Source: Chlorobiales bacterium (lineage in GTDB: Bacteria; Bacteroidota; Chlorobiia; Chlorobiales; Chlorobiaceae). From it: DNA of 36,323 nucleotides. The notes beneath the pieces were generated by a model that did no database searches, was not told the origin of the DNA, and worked only from the letters and a program-made list of their open reading frames with translations. Position 1 is the first letter of the stretch. Each line of letters starts with the position of its first letter. Shown here piece by piece: positions 1-7,771 of the stretch. Made by a program: the position numbers and the translations under genes. The stretch spans positions 1-36,323 of the forward strand of contig JAKSDC010000012.1 in assembly GCA_022360275.1 (NCBI GenBank), written 5' to 3'.

Positions 1-20
1 AATAAATCGAGGTGCCCTAA

Positions 21-1115
21 ATGGAACTTTGTCTCCGGATAATGATGGATAGAGATTTTGCCCGGCTGCTGAATCCTGCATTGCGGCATATAGGGGCTTA
101 CACGGTGGAAGGAGGACAGCAGGCGGATATTAAACTGAATCAGAATGAGAGTCCTTTTGATCTTCCTTTATGGATGAAGGATGCGATACTTGATGAATTC
201 AAACATGAATCCTGGAACCGCTATCCTGATATTCTGCCTTTCAGAGGGATAAAGGCGTATGCGGAATTTATGGGTATTTCCTCCGAATCGGTGATGATGA
301 GCAATGGCTCGAATGAGATGCTTTATACCATTTTTCTGGCCTGTCTCACAAAGGGCAGTAAGGTGGTTATTCCTGAGCCATCTTTTTCCCTGTATGAAAA
401 ACTGGCGGTCCTGCTTCAGGCCCAAAGGGTGAGTGTTTCCATGCATGAAGACCTGAGTTTCGATGTGCCGGAAATTATCAAGAGGGCACAGGAGGAGAAG
501 GCGGCTTTTATTGTTCTTTCGACACCTAACAATCCTACCGGCAAATCACTTTCACTTGAAGAGATACGGCGGATAGTAAGCGAAGTTGACGCAATTGTGC
601 TGGTTGACGAGGCGTATGTAGAATTTTCAAAGGAAGAATCCGCACTGGGACAGGTAGAGGAAATGCATCGTCTGATTGTTTTGCGAACCATGTCCAAAGC
701 TCTGGCGCTCGCCGGTATGCGGATCGGTTTTGCGGTTACCAATCCATGTCTTATGGCTGAAATAGCGAAGCCGAAAATACCCTTCACTTCAAGCCGTCTC
801 GCTGAAATTACCCTCAGCCATGTGCTTGACAACTATTACCTTGTTGACGAAGCGGTTAACTATATTTTGAAAGAGCGCGCGCGGATGTATGATGCCTTGA
901 AAAAAATTAAAAGTGTCAAGGTGTTCGAAAGTGATACAAACTTTATTATAATAAGGGTTTCGGATGCTAAAAAAGTGTTTTTATCTCTTGCTGGAGAAGG
1001 GATTCTTGTAAGAAATGTTTCCGGTTATCCTCTCATGGAAAACTGTCTTCGATTCAACGTAGGGTTAAAGGAGGAAAACGATTTTCTCCTTGAAAAACTG
1101 AGTGCGCTCCGATGA
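21..1115 (+). CDS. hisC: Histidinol-phosphate aminotransferase
   Basis: PLP-dependent transamination of imidazole-acetol phosphate to histidinol phosphate with glutamate, in histidine biosynthesis (cytoplasm). The 364-residue protein is normal length for HisC. Visible family features are LNQNESPFD near residue 40, the conserved STPNNPTGK stretch near 167, LVDEAYVEF near 191, and the PLP-lysine segment TMSKALALAGMRIGF near 225. The start at 21 is preferred over the in-frame ATG at 42 because GAGGTG (9-14) sits six bases upstream, one of the few good Shine-Dalgarno sites in the window. The stop overlaps the next start in an ATGA, so it is probably translationally coupled to the methyltransferase. 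No other his gene is visible. A broader aromatic or phosphonate aminotransferase role is possible but less likely. Confidence 0.88.
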   Translation: MELCLRIMMDRDFARLLNPALRHIGAYTVEGGQQADIKLNQNESPFDLPLWMKDAILDEFKHESWNRYPDILPFRGIKAYAEFMGISSESVMMSNGSNEMLYTIFLACLTKGSKVVIPEPSFSLYEKLAVLLQAQRVSVSMHEDLSFDVPEIIKRAQEEKAAFIVLSTPNNPTGKSLSLEEIRRIVSEVDAIVLVDEAYVEFSKEESALGQVEEMHRLIVLRTMSKALALAGMRIGFAVTNPCLMAEIAKPKIPFTSSRLAEITLSHVLDNYYLVDEAVNYILKERARMYDALKKIKSVKVFESDTNFIIIRVSDAKKVFLSLAGEGILVRNVSGYPLMENCLRFNVGLKEENDFLLEKLSALR

Positions 1116-1690
1116 CCAAGTTTTTCAATAAGTTACGGGCCGACAAGATGTCACGTTTAACCGTTGAGGCATATACCCGGAAAAGCAAGCATCCTGTTAC
1201 TGTTTTGCTGCATAATATACGCAGTATGTATAACGTTGGTTCTGTTTTTCGAACCGCGGATGCTGCTGGGATTGAAAGAATTATCATTACCGGTTATACT
1301 GCTACACCGCCGAGAAAGGAAATCGATAAAACCGCGTTGGGTGCTCAGGAAAGTGTGGAGTGGGAGTATTATTCTCATCCTAAGGATATTCTGGGGGTGC
1401 TCAAAGCTTCAGGGGTTACCGTTTGCGGGCTTGAAATTGCCGAAAACAGCAGGCCGTACAGCGACGTACGAAAGGAAGATTTTCCGCTCTGTCTTATTCT
1501 CGGGAATGAAGTCGATGGAATTGACAGTGATGTGCTGCAGCTTTGTGATCATGTTTTTGAGATTCCTCAATATGGCACCAAGCATTCCCTCAACGTTTCG
1601 GTTGCTGCAGGAATCGCACTCTATGAAATGGTAAAAATATTCAGACAACAAAAACCAGTTCAGGCATTCAGGGAAATTTCTAAGTTTTAG
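1112..1690 (+). CDS. TrmH/SpoU-family RNA 2'-O-methyltransferase
   Basis: A SPOUT-superfamily methyltransferase that would transfer a methyl group from S-adenosylmethionine to a ribose 2'-OH in tRNA or rRNA. Family hallmarks are the N-terminal NIRSMYNVGSVFRTADAAG (about residues 31-49), the middle motif LILGNEVDGID (about 130-140), and the C-terminal knot motif LNVSVAAGIALYEM (about 160-173). At 192 residues it is a minimal catalytic domain without the extra RNA-binding domain of RlmB. It overlaps hisC by 4 bases (ATGA); an alternative ATG at 1148 would give a slightly shorter protein. The exact RNA target cannot be read from the sequence. Confidence 0.85.
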   Translation: MTKFFNKLRADKMSRLTVEAYTRKSKHPVTVLLHNIRSMYNVGSVFRTADAAGIERIIITGYTATPPRKEIDKTALGAQESVEWEYYSHPKDILGVLKASGVTVCGLEIAENSRPYSDVRKEDFPLCLILGNEVDGIDSDVLQLCDHVFEIPQYGTKHSLNVSVAAGIALYEMVKIFRQQKPVQAFREISKF

Positions 1691-1695
1691 CTGTT

Positions 1696-2511
1696 ATGCT
1701 GCATTACAGGACATACAAGCTAACGGAAAAGGAGCCATGGGTAGTGTTTGTTCACGGAGCGGGAGGGAGCTCTTCGATATGGTTTCTTCAGGTAAAGGAG
1801 TTTAAAAAGCACTTCAACGTATTGATGGTGGACTTGAGAGGGCATGGAAAATCTAAAGGGTTACCGCTTTCTCAGAGGAGGAAGTACAGCTTTGAGAATA
1901 TTACTCATGATATAATCGAGGTACTTGACCACCTGGAAATACAAAAAGCTCATTTTATTGGTGTTTCACTTGGAACCATATTGATCAGGCAGATCAGCGA
2001 GCTTGTTCCTGAAAGGGTATGCTCGATGGTTATGGCAGGGGCAATCATACGCCTTAATGTGAGGCAACAGTTTCTTGTCGCCCTGGGTAACACGCTCAAA
2101 CGTTTTGTGCCTTATATGTGGCTGTATAGTTTTTTCGCCTGGATAATCATGCCCAGGGCAAGGCACAAAAAATCTCGGCTGCTGTTTGTCAGCGAGGCTA
2201 AAAAACTTGCCCAGAAAGAGTTCATGCGGTGGTTCAAACTGACCTATGAGTTGAATCCGCTGCTTAAATATTTCGAGGAAAAAGATACCGGTATTCCGAC
2301 ACTCTACCTGACCGGAGACGAGGATTACATGTTTCTTCCGGCGGTCGAGTATATTGTTCAGAGGCACAGCAACTCTTTCCTTGAGGTAATCAGGAATTCA
2401 GGTCATGTCTGCAACATCGACCAGCCGAGAGATTTCAACGTAAGGGCAATAACTTTCATGTTGAGATATTCTGGATGCTCCCCGGTGCTGCAGGCAAGTG
2501 CCGCGGTTTAA
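1696..2511 (+). CDS. Alpha/beta-hydrolase fold protein
   Basis: A 271-residue serine hydrolase of the alpha/beta fold. Visible features are the oxyanion-hole region FVHGAGGSSSIW (about residues 18-29), MVDLRGHGKSKG, the nucleophile elbow IGVSLGT (Ser near 94), the acid in LTGDEDYMF (near 214) and the histidine of NSGHVCNID (near 242). The triad therefore appears complete. It begins 5 bases after the methyltransferase stop and its own stop overlaps the convergent pth stop by 4 bases. No Shine-Dalgarno is visible. The substrate is unknown; esterase, lactonase or dehalogenase-like activities are all possible within the family. Confidence 0.8.
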   Translation: MLHYRTYKLTEKEPWVVFVHGAGGSSSIWFLQVKEFKKHFNVLMVDLRGHGKSKGLPLSQRRKYSFENITHDIIEVLDHLEIQKAHFIGVSLGTILIRQISELVPERVCSMVMAGAIIRLNVRQQFLVALGNTLKRFVPYMWLYSFFAWIIMPRARHKKSRLLFVSEAKKLAQKEFMRWFKLTYELNPLLKYFEEKDTGIPTLYLTGDEDYMFLPAVEYIVQRHSNSFLEVIRNSGHVCNIDQPRDFNVRAITFMLRYSGCSPVLQASAAV

Positions 2512-3077
2512 ATTGTTTTCCTGTTGAAGCGGTTCATGGCGTGTTCAATGCCATGTTGAACAAAGTCAAGAGCAGCGTCGGCGCACTCCGGAATGACACT
2601 GTCAGCAATTTTTCTCTCTTCATCGCTGAACTTCCCCAGTACGAACGATGAGAAGGAGCCGGTTGGCTGATCCCTGCCTATGCCGACACGCAAGCGGGCG
2701 AAATTTTCCCTGCCCAGACATTGAATGATATGCTTGAGGCCGTTCTGGCCGCCTGCCGAACCTTTGGCGCGAAGCCGTATGGAGCCCAGAGGAATGTTGA
2801 GATCGTCGCAGACCACGAGAATGTTTTCAATGCTGATTTTATAGAAGTTCATTGCTGCAACTACCGCATGGCCCGAGAGGTTCATGTATGTCATTGGTTT
2901 AAGCAAAATGACCGGTTCGCCGCGATGGGAAATTTTCGTATAGTGAAAATTTCCTTTTCCTGATATCAGGCCTGCCTGGAAGATCCGAACCATTTCATCT
3001 ATTATCTCGAATCCAATGTTGTGGCGGGTGTTTTCATGCCTTTTTTCAGGATTTCCAAGGCCGACTATGAGTTTCAT
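2508..3077 (-). CDS. pth: Peptidyl-tRNA hydrolase
   Basis: Cleaves the ester bond of peptidyl-tRNA released by stalled ribosomes, recycling tRNA. At 189 residues it has the usual length. Motifs seen: N-terminal LIVGLGNPEKRHENTRHNIGF, containing the conserved Asn and the catalytic His of the TRHNIGF segment (about residue 20), LKPMTYMNLSG (about 59-69), VVCDDLNIPLGSIRLRAKGSAGGQNGLKHI split over residues 88-117, and FARLRVGIGR. The stop overlaps the convergent hydrolase stop. Nothing convincing as a promoter or Shine-Dalgarno was seen upstream of 3077. Confidence 0.93.
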   Translation of the reverse strand: MKLIVGLGNPEKRHENTRHNIGFEIIDEMVRIFQAGLISGKGNFHYTKISHRGEPVILLKPMTYMNLSGHAVVAAMNFYKISIENILVVCDDLNIPLGSIRLRAKGSAGGQNGLKHIIQCLGRENFARLRVGIGRDQPTGSFSSFVLGKFSDEERKIADSVIPECADAALDFVQHGIEHAMNRFNRKTI

Positions 3078-3163
3078 AAAGAACGTTAAGCTGTTGAATT
3101 GTTGAAATCAGATCACCACTTCATGAGCTGTCAGGTTTATCCGCTGTAAAAGAAAATCAGAGG

Positions 3164-3195
3164 GCTTGATGGCTGGATAGCTTGATGGCTGATAA
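3164..3195. repeat. Two tandem copies of a 16-base unit
   Basis: GCTTGATGGCTGGATA (3164-3179) is followed directly by GCTTGATGGCTGATAA (3180-3195); the first 12 bases are identical. It lies between pth (reading away) and the hppA terminator, so it codes for nothing obvious. Probably slippage-prone intergenic sequence. Confidence 0.6.
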
Positions 3196-3217
3196 GATGT
3201 TAAAAAATGTCGTAAAT

Positions 3218-3244
3218 AAAAAAGGCCCCGAAAATTCGAGGCCT
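3218..3244 (-). terminator. Rho-independent terminator of hppA
   Basis: On the minus strand a 9-base-pair stem (AGGCCTCGA / TCGGGGCCT, one G-U pair) encloses a 4-base loop (ATTT) and is followed by a run of T. It begins 24 bases beyond the hppA stop, in the right orientation. The stem occupies plus-strand 3223-3244 and the A run 3218-3223. Confidence 0.85.
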
Positions 3245-3268
3245 GCATTCGTTACTTGTCATTCGTCA

Positions 3269-5344
3269 CTAAATAAGCGGTGCGATAACAAGTGCGACAA
3301 CGGCGATAAGCTTCATGAGAATGTTCAGGCTCGGGCCGCTGGTGTCCTTGAACGGGTCGCCGACGGTATCGCCGACAACCGCCGCCTTGTGCGCTTCGGT
3401 CCCTTTGCCGTAAGTGACGCCGTCGAACTCGATGTTGCTTTCGATACGCTTTTTGGCGTTATCCCAGGCTCCACCTGCGTTTGACTGGAATATGGCCAGC
3501 AGAACGCCTGAAGAGGTGACTCCGGCAAGCAGGCCGCCAAGCATGTCCTTTGAAACAAATCCTACAACAACCGGGACAAGCACGCCGAGCGTTCCGGGAA
3601 GTATCATTTCGCGGATAGCTGCTTTGGTGGAAATATCGACACAGTGAGCGAACTCCGCAGGAGCGGTTCCTTCCCGGAGGCCTGGAATTTCATTGAACTG
3701 ACGGCCGACTTCCGTGATCATATCTCTCGCAGCCCGGCCTACCGCTCCCATTGCAAGGGCGCTGAATACGAAGGGGAGCATGGCGCCCAGAAGCAGCCCG
3801 GCCATGATCACCGGTTTCGATATATCAATGGATTCCACCCCTGCCTGTTGACGGAAAGCCGCAAAAAGAGCGAGTGCGGTGAGGGCGGCACTCCCGATAG
3901 CAAAGCCTTTTCCAATTGCGGCTGTTGTGTTGCCTACGGCGTCGAGTTTATCCGTTCTTTCACGCACTTCAGGAGGAAGCCCAGACATTTCGGCGATACC
4001 TCCGGCATTGTCCGAGATCGGGCCGTACGCATCGACGGCGAGCTGGATGCCGGTAACCGAAAGCATACCGAGTGCTGCGATTGCGATACCGTAAAGTCCT
4101 GCAAAATGGTGGGAGCCGATAATCGCTATGGAAAGGACGATGATCGGAAGGCCGGTGGAAATCATGCCTGTGCCGAGTCCTGCGATAATGTTTGTCGCGG
4201 CGCCGGTGACACTCTGGTAGGCGATGCCCACGACAGGTTTGTTATGGGTAGAGCAGTAGTATTCGGTAATAAGCCCGATAAAAACTCCCGCTGCAAGGCC
4301 GATGATGACTGCGAAAAATACATTGAGAGAGGTGTAGGTGAAACCACCGACCGTCCAGGAAGATGGAAGAATGGTAGTGATGATAAAATAACTCAGCACG
4401 GCCATGATAAGGGACGCGCCGAATTCACCGGTATTGAGGCCTTTCTGAGGGTTGCCGCCTTCTTTCACCTTTACGAAGAACGAGCCGACAATCGATACGA
4501 GAATACCTATAGCTGCAATGACAAGGGGAAGGATCACTGCGGCGATCGGTGAGATACCCATGCTGTCGAACACAGGAACAAACGCTGCGCCGAGCACCAT
4601 GGTGCCGATGATTGATCCCACATAGCTTTCAAAAAGGTCGGCGCCCATACCGGCAACGTCACCGACATTGTCACCGACGTTGTCGGCGATTGTAGCGGGG
4701 TTTCTCGGGTCATCTTCCGGTATTCCCTCATACACTTTGCCTGCAAGATCGGCACCCACGTCAGCTGCCTTTGTATAGATGCCGCCTCCTACACGGGCAA
4801 AAAGTGCAATCGATGAAGCGCCCAGCGAAAAGCCTGAGATGAGGTTGATAACCTGACTGATTTCGGAGAACTGGCTGTTGTAAACGATAAAAAGCGTCGA
4901 AAGGCCGAGAATTCCGAGACCTACTACAGACAGTCCCATGACGAGACCTCCGGAGAACGCAACGTTCAGTGCTTTTGACAATCCTTCCCGTGCCGCATGT
5001 GTTGTTCTGACATTTGCCTTGGTGGCTACTTTCATACCGAAGTAACCGGCAAGCCCTGAGCAGATCGCTCCGACGATAAAACTGACTGCGATAATGGGGG
5101 AGGAATCAGCCCTGCCGCTGTTCGCAAAGCCCAGCAGGATAGCAACGGAAATGACAAAGATGACCAGTACCTTGTACTCTCGTTTAAGAAATGCAACCGC
5201 TCCGTCAGCGATGTGTCCGGCAATCGTTACCATATCATCCGTACCTGCATCCTGTTTCGAGACCCAGCCGGCCTTGAATAATGCATAAAGCAGTGCAATG
5301 ATACCGGAAAGGGGTACTGCATAAAGAATTAATTGGTTGTCCAT
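3269..5344 (-). CDS. hppA: Membrane-bound ion-translocating pyrophosphatase, K+-dependent type
   Basis: Couples pyrophosphate hydrolysis to pumping of H+ and/or Na+ across the cytoplasmic membrane. At 691 residues and about 16 predicted membrane spans it matches the family. Seen: the substrate-binding segment with DVGADLAGKVYEGIPEDDP near residue 195 and NVGDNVGDVAGMGADLFESY near 225, and the C-terminal GDTVGDPFKDTSGPSLNI near 660. The motif GNTTAAIGKG (Ala475, Gly478) has Ala where K+-independent enzymes have Lys, which marks the K+-dependent class. Members of that class include Na+ pumps, and the Chlorobium limicola enzyme has been reported as one, so Na+ transport is a real possibility here. 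It stands alone, with its own terminator. The long open frame on the opposite strand (3644-4552) is a shadow. Confidence 0.95.
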   Translation of the reverse strand: MDNQLILYAVPLSGIIALLYALFKAGWVSKQDAGTDDMVTIAGHIADGAVAFLKREYKVLVIFVISVAILLGFANSGRADSSPIIAVSFIVGAICSGLAGYFGMKVATKANVRTTHAAREGLSKALNVAFSGGLVMGLSVVGLGILGLSTLFIVYNSQFSEISQVINLISGFSLGASSIALFARVGGGIYTKAADVGADLAGKVYEGIPEDDPRNPATIADNVGDNVGDVAGMGADLFESYVGSIIGTMVLGAAFVPVFDSMGISPIAAVILPLVIAAIGILVSIVGSFFVKVKEGGNPQKGLNTGEFGASLIMAVLSYFIITTILPSSWTVGGFTYTSLNVFFAVIIGLAAGVFIGLITEYYCSTHNKPVVGIAYQSVTGAATNIIAGLGTGMISTGLPIIVLSIAIIGSHHFAGLYGIAIAALGMLSVTGIQLAVDAYGPISDNAGGIAEMSGLPPEVRERTDKLDAVGNTTAAIGKGFAIGSAALTALALFAAFRQQAGVESIDISKPVIMAGLLLGAMLPFVFSALAMGAVGRAARDMITEVGRQFNEIPGLREGTAPAEFAHCVDISTKAAIREMILPGTLGVLVPVVVGFVSKDMLGGLLAGVTSSGVLLAIFQSNAGGAWDNAKKRIESNIEFDGVTYGKGTEAHKAAVVGDTVGDPFKDTSGPSLNILMKLIAVVALVIAPLI

Positions 5345-5583
5345 TTTTTATTTTGCGTTAGAATTGCGTGGGTTGAGAAGCAACCTTGAGTTTGTGCGCT
5401 AAACAGTGTTCAGGCATGTCGGCAAGCTTACACGGGTCAGTTACGTATAGCCGTGAAAGGAAGTGACGGAGTGTATGTGGAGTACAATCATAAAGATCAT
5501 AACGAGGGAGAATTTACAACTTCTCTCGAGTTCTTCAAAACAAGGTGCACCAGAGCGGCAGGATTTATGTTAACCGGTTTGCA

Positions 5584-6600
5584 TTACTGTAGTTCGGCCT
5601 CGAAAAGCATGGGGAAATGGTCAGAATAACCTCCCAGGTGTTTTGGTCCTTTGTAGGTTGCATAGGGACGTCCTTTATTTCCGGTTTGCATGTGCGGAAT
5701 GGAGAAACAGGAAAAGGCACTGTCCGTTATTGACAAACCTTTCTTATCGAAAAGCCCTGCCGAAGCCATAATCTGATCGAATTTCAACCATTGTCCCTTA
5801 AAGTAACAGCTTCCTTTGTTATCGAGTGCACCCCAACAGTTGAACAGTTTTTCCTCCGGGCTTTCCAGAAAAGCCTGTTTGTCGGTCGTAGCATTCAGGA
5901 CTTTTCGTATCGAGGTGTCATGGGGCTCGTCGTTGAAATCACCCATGACGATGATGTCCGCATTGGTTACCGAACTCCTGAGGCTGTCTATTATTGACTT
6001 TGCGGTCTTCGCGGCAAGCAGCCTTTGCGGTTCCGACCATGCTTTGTCAAGTACTCTGGATGGCCAGTGGTTGACCAGCAGAAAAAACGGCGAGTCTTTT
6101 GCGGAAAAGCTGTAAAGAGTGATGTCTCTGGTGTTTTTACCCTTGAGGTTGACGTTTCGGGAGAGAGCTCTCCGGAGTACGATTTTTGTTGAATCGTAAG
6201 CGACCGCAATATCGATGCCCCTATGGTCGTTCGAGGCGCGATACGCAGTTTTGTAACGGTTTTCCGGCAGAAAGGAAAGCAGCCGTTTGAACACTTGGCG
6301 GTTTTCAACCTCACCGAGAACAAGGATGTCGGGGTAGGCGCCTTTTTGGAGCCGCACAACCTTTATGATGTGGGAGAGTCGCATACATTTGAGCAAGAGC
6401 TTTTTTTCCGTCCATCGTTTTTTGCCCTCCGGCGTGAATTCGCTGTCCTCGGTTGCAGGGTCGTCAGTTGTATCGAACAAATTCTCCACATTCCACCACA
6501 GAATGGTGAGCGTGTTGTCATTTGCGCAGGTGATAGCAGGGAAGAACATCGACAGCAGGACTCCTAACGCCATTGATATGATTACTGATGATTTTCGCAT
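5584..6600 (-). CDS. Secreted endonuclease/exonuclease/phosphatase-fold protein
   Basis: A 338-residue protein with an N-terminal signal peptide (hydrophobic stretch about 8-24, probable cleavage after ITCA) followed by an EEP (DNase I/exonuclease III-like) domain. Metal and catalytic motifs are present in order: ILWWNVENLFDTTDD (about 33-47), LGEVENRQVF (near 95), LVNHWPSR (near 174), VMGDFNDEP (near 217), and YSDHFPM close to the C-terminus. The catalytic residues therefore seem intact. Being exported, it might be an extracellular nuclease or a phosphodiesterase/phosphatase; the fold does not decide between them. It is monocistronic, reading away from a divergent small gene. Confidence 0.83.
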   Translation of the reverse strand: MRKSSVIISMALGVLLSMFFPAITCANDNTLTILWWNVENLFDTTDDPATEDSEFTPEGKKRWTEKKLLLKCMRLSHIIKVVRLQKGAYPDILVLGEVENRQVFKRLLSFLPENRYKTAYRASNDHRGIDIAVAYDSTKIVLRRALSRNVNLKGKNTRDITLYSFSAKDSPFFLLVNHWPSRVLDKAWSEPQRLLAAKTAKSIIDSLRSSVTNADIIVMGDFNDEPHDTSIRKVLNATTDKQAFLESPEEKLFNCWGALDNKGSCYFKGQWLKFDQIMASAGLFDKKGLSITDSAFSCFSIPHMQTGNKGRPYATYKGPKHLGGYSDHFPMLFEAELQ

Positions 6601-6726
6601 GGTTTTCGGGTGTGAATCTTCAATGTCGCCGCATGATGGTGAGATAAAAAAGTATATAAATATTGCGTTCCATTTAAATTATCTTTGAACTCTATCAGGG
6701 TATGAGGGATTCTTTGGGTGGTAGTA

Positions 6727-6756
6727 TTGAAAAGGACAAAATTTTTTCTTTACAAT
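6727..6756 (+). promoter_or_regulatory. Possible sigma-70-type promoter
   Basis: TTGAAA (6727-6732), an 18-base spacer, then TACAAT (6751-6756), in the AT-rich divergent region between the EEP gene and the small gene at 6830. It would give an untranslated leader of roughly 65 bases. This is a match by eye only. Confidence 0.3.
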
Positions 6757-6829
6757 AATGATATGTAACTTGTCCGGGATTTTCTGGAAGCACACTGAAG
6801 CATAAAAACATCCAACGATCGGCAGCAGT

Positions 6830-7228
6830 ATGGCTAAAAGGATCGATGTCACCCAGAAGGCAAAGGATATTCTCGAGGAGGCGCTTGACAGGGAGGCTGT
6901 AGACGTTCTTGCGAAAATATCCCGGGAGATGCAGCAGATTTTCAGTGAGAATCCCGAGCCAACCCGGCCTGATGTGGTGCGAATCGTCAGCGAATATTTT
7001 GCCAGCGATGGCAAATCGGAGCAGTTTGTCACGAACTGGATCAATACGGCAGATGAGCATTGCAGATCCCGCGGACTGCGTGAAGAGGATCGGCCAAAAG
7101 CCATGCTTTCAGATCTGGGTGTGTTTCGGTTTATGAATTTTCTTATGGAAAAAGGGCTGACAGACGATCAGGTGAATATTGTGCTCCGGGGTGCCGTTCA
7201 GCAGGCAAATGATAAGGATAATAGATAA
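6830..7228 (+). CDS. Conserved-looking hypothetical protein
   Basis: A 132-residue, highly charged, soluble and probably all-helical protein; I do not recognise a family. There is no signal peptide, membrane span, Cys pair or nucleotide-binding motif. The N-terminal half has the heptad-friendly KAKDILEEALDREAV and the C-terminal half contains an FRFMNFLMEKGLTDDQVN stretch. It looks genuine because the codon composition resembles its neighbours, an upstream promoter-like element exists, and the competing opposite-strand frames (6679-7104, 6695-7060) make poor proteins. It is followed 23 bases later by the stop of the convergent EamA gene. Function unknown. Confidence 0.65.
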   Translation: MAKRIDVTQKAKDILEEALDREAVDVLAKISREMQQIFSENPEPTRPDVVRIVSEYFASDGKSEQFVTNWINTADEHCRSRGLREEDRPKAMLSDLGVFRFMNFLMEKGLTDDQVNIVLRGAVQQANDKDNR

Positions 7229-7251
7229 GGAATGTTTATCTTGATACAGTC

Positions 7252-7680
7252 TCACCTGCTGTAAAGGATCAATATTATACCTCCGACGACAAAAACCACT
7301 CCCAGCAACCGTATTACATTAAGCGGCTCGTTGAGAATAACGACCGCCAGTATATAGGTTATAAGAGGAGACGCTGCAATGACGGGGTTGACGAAGGTGA
7401 CGTCGGTTGTTTTGATGGCCGAGAGGTAAAAGAACAGCATGATGGTTACGGCAACTCCCTGTAGTAGCGCGTAAACGGTGTATTTGACAGGAATGCCGGT
7501 TGATAGTGACGAAGTGCCGAACCAGACCACTATCCCGAGAATGAGCGTCTGTGAGAGGCTGCGGTAAAAAATCATTTGCGTGACATTCATCTTGGCCAGC
7601 GTTATCTTTTCAAGAATCGGCAACGAGCCGAGTATCGACACGGTTATGATCAACGAGAGGTGGAGATTCAATGCTTTCAT
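7252..7680 (-). CDS. Half-size EamA/DMT-type transporter
   Basis: A 142-residue integral membrane protein with about five hydrophobic segments and the C-terminal signature of one EamA repeat (PLITYILAVVILNEPLN followed by GVVFVVGGIILILYS). Ordinary drug/metabolite transporters carry two such repeats in about 300 residues; this one has a single repeat, so it would need to form a dimer. The frame does not extend upstream, so it is not an obvious truncation. It is transcribed divergently from purC with 91 bases between. The substrate cannot be inferred. Confidence 0.75.
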   Translation of the reverse strand: MKALNLHLSLIITVSILGSLPILEKITLAKMNVTQMIFYRSLSQTLILGIVVWFGTSSLSTGIPVKYTVYALLQGVAVTIMLFFYLSAIKTTDVTFVNPVIAASPLITYILAVVILNEPLNVIRLLGVVFVVGGIILILYSR

Positions 7681-7704
7681 GACCGGATTGTTCTGTATTG
7701 GTAT

Positions 7705-7732
7705 CCGGTAGTTCCGGGAAGGATACTACCGG
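7705..7732. repeat. Inverted repeat between the EamA gene and purC
   Basis: CCGGTAGT (7705-7712) and ACTACCGG (7725-7732) form a perfect 8-base inverted repeat around 12 bases. No T run follows on either strand, so it is not a terminator. An AT-rich TTTATAAAA lies just downstream towards purC. It could be an operator serving one or both divergent genes. Confidence 0.5.
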
Positions 7733-7771
7733 TAAAATTTTATAAAACGAATCAACAGATAAAATTGAACT

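Noticed and set aside
3644..4552. Long open frame (302 codons) on the plus strand inside hppA
   Set aside because: It is exactly antisense to a certain gene, and its protein is full of Cys, Asp, Arg and Gly with no domain; a composition shadow.
5345..5583. Possible gene in the gap upstream of hppA
   Set aside because: No open frame of credible length or composition was found in these 239 bases; an imperfect repeat around 5507-5530 (GGGAGAA / TTCTCTC) lacks a T run and is not called.
7681..7771. Purine riboswitch upstream of purC
   Set aside because: The region is too short and lacks the conserved loop sequences; only a simple inverted repeat is present.
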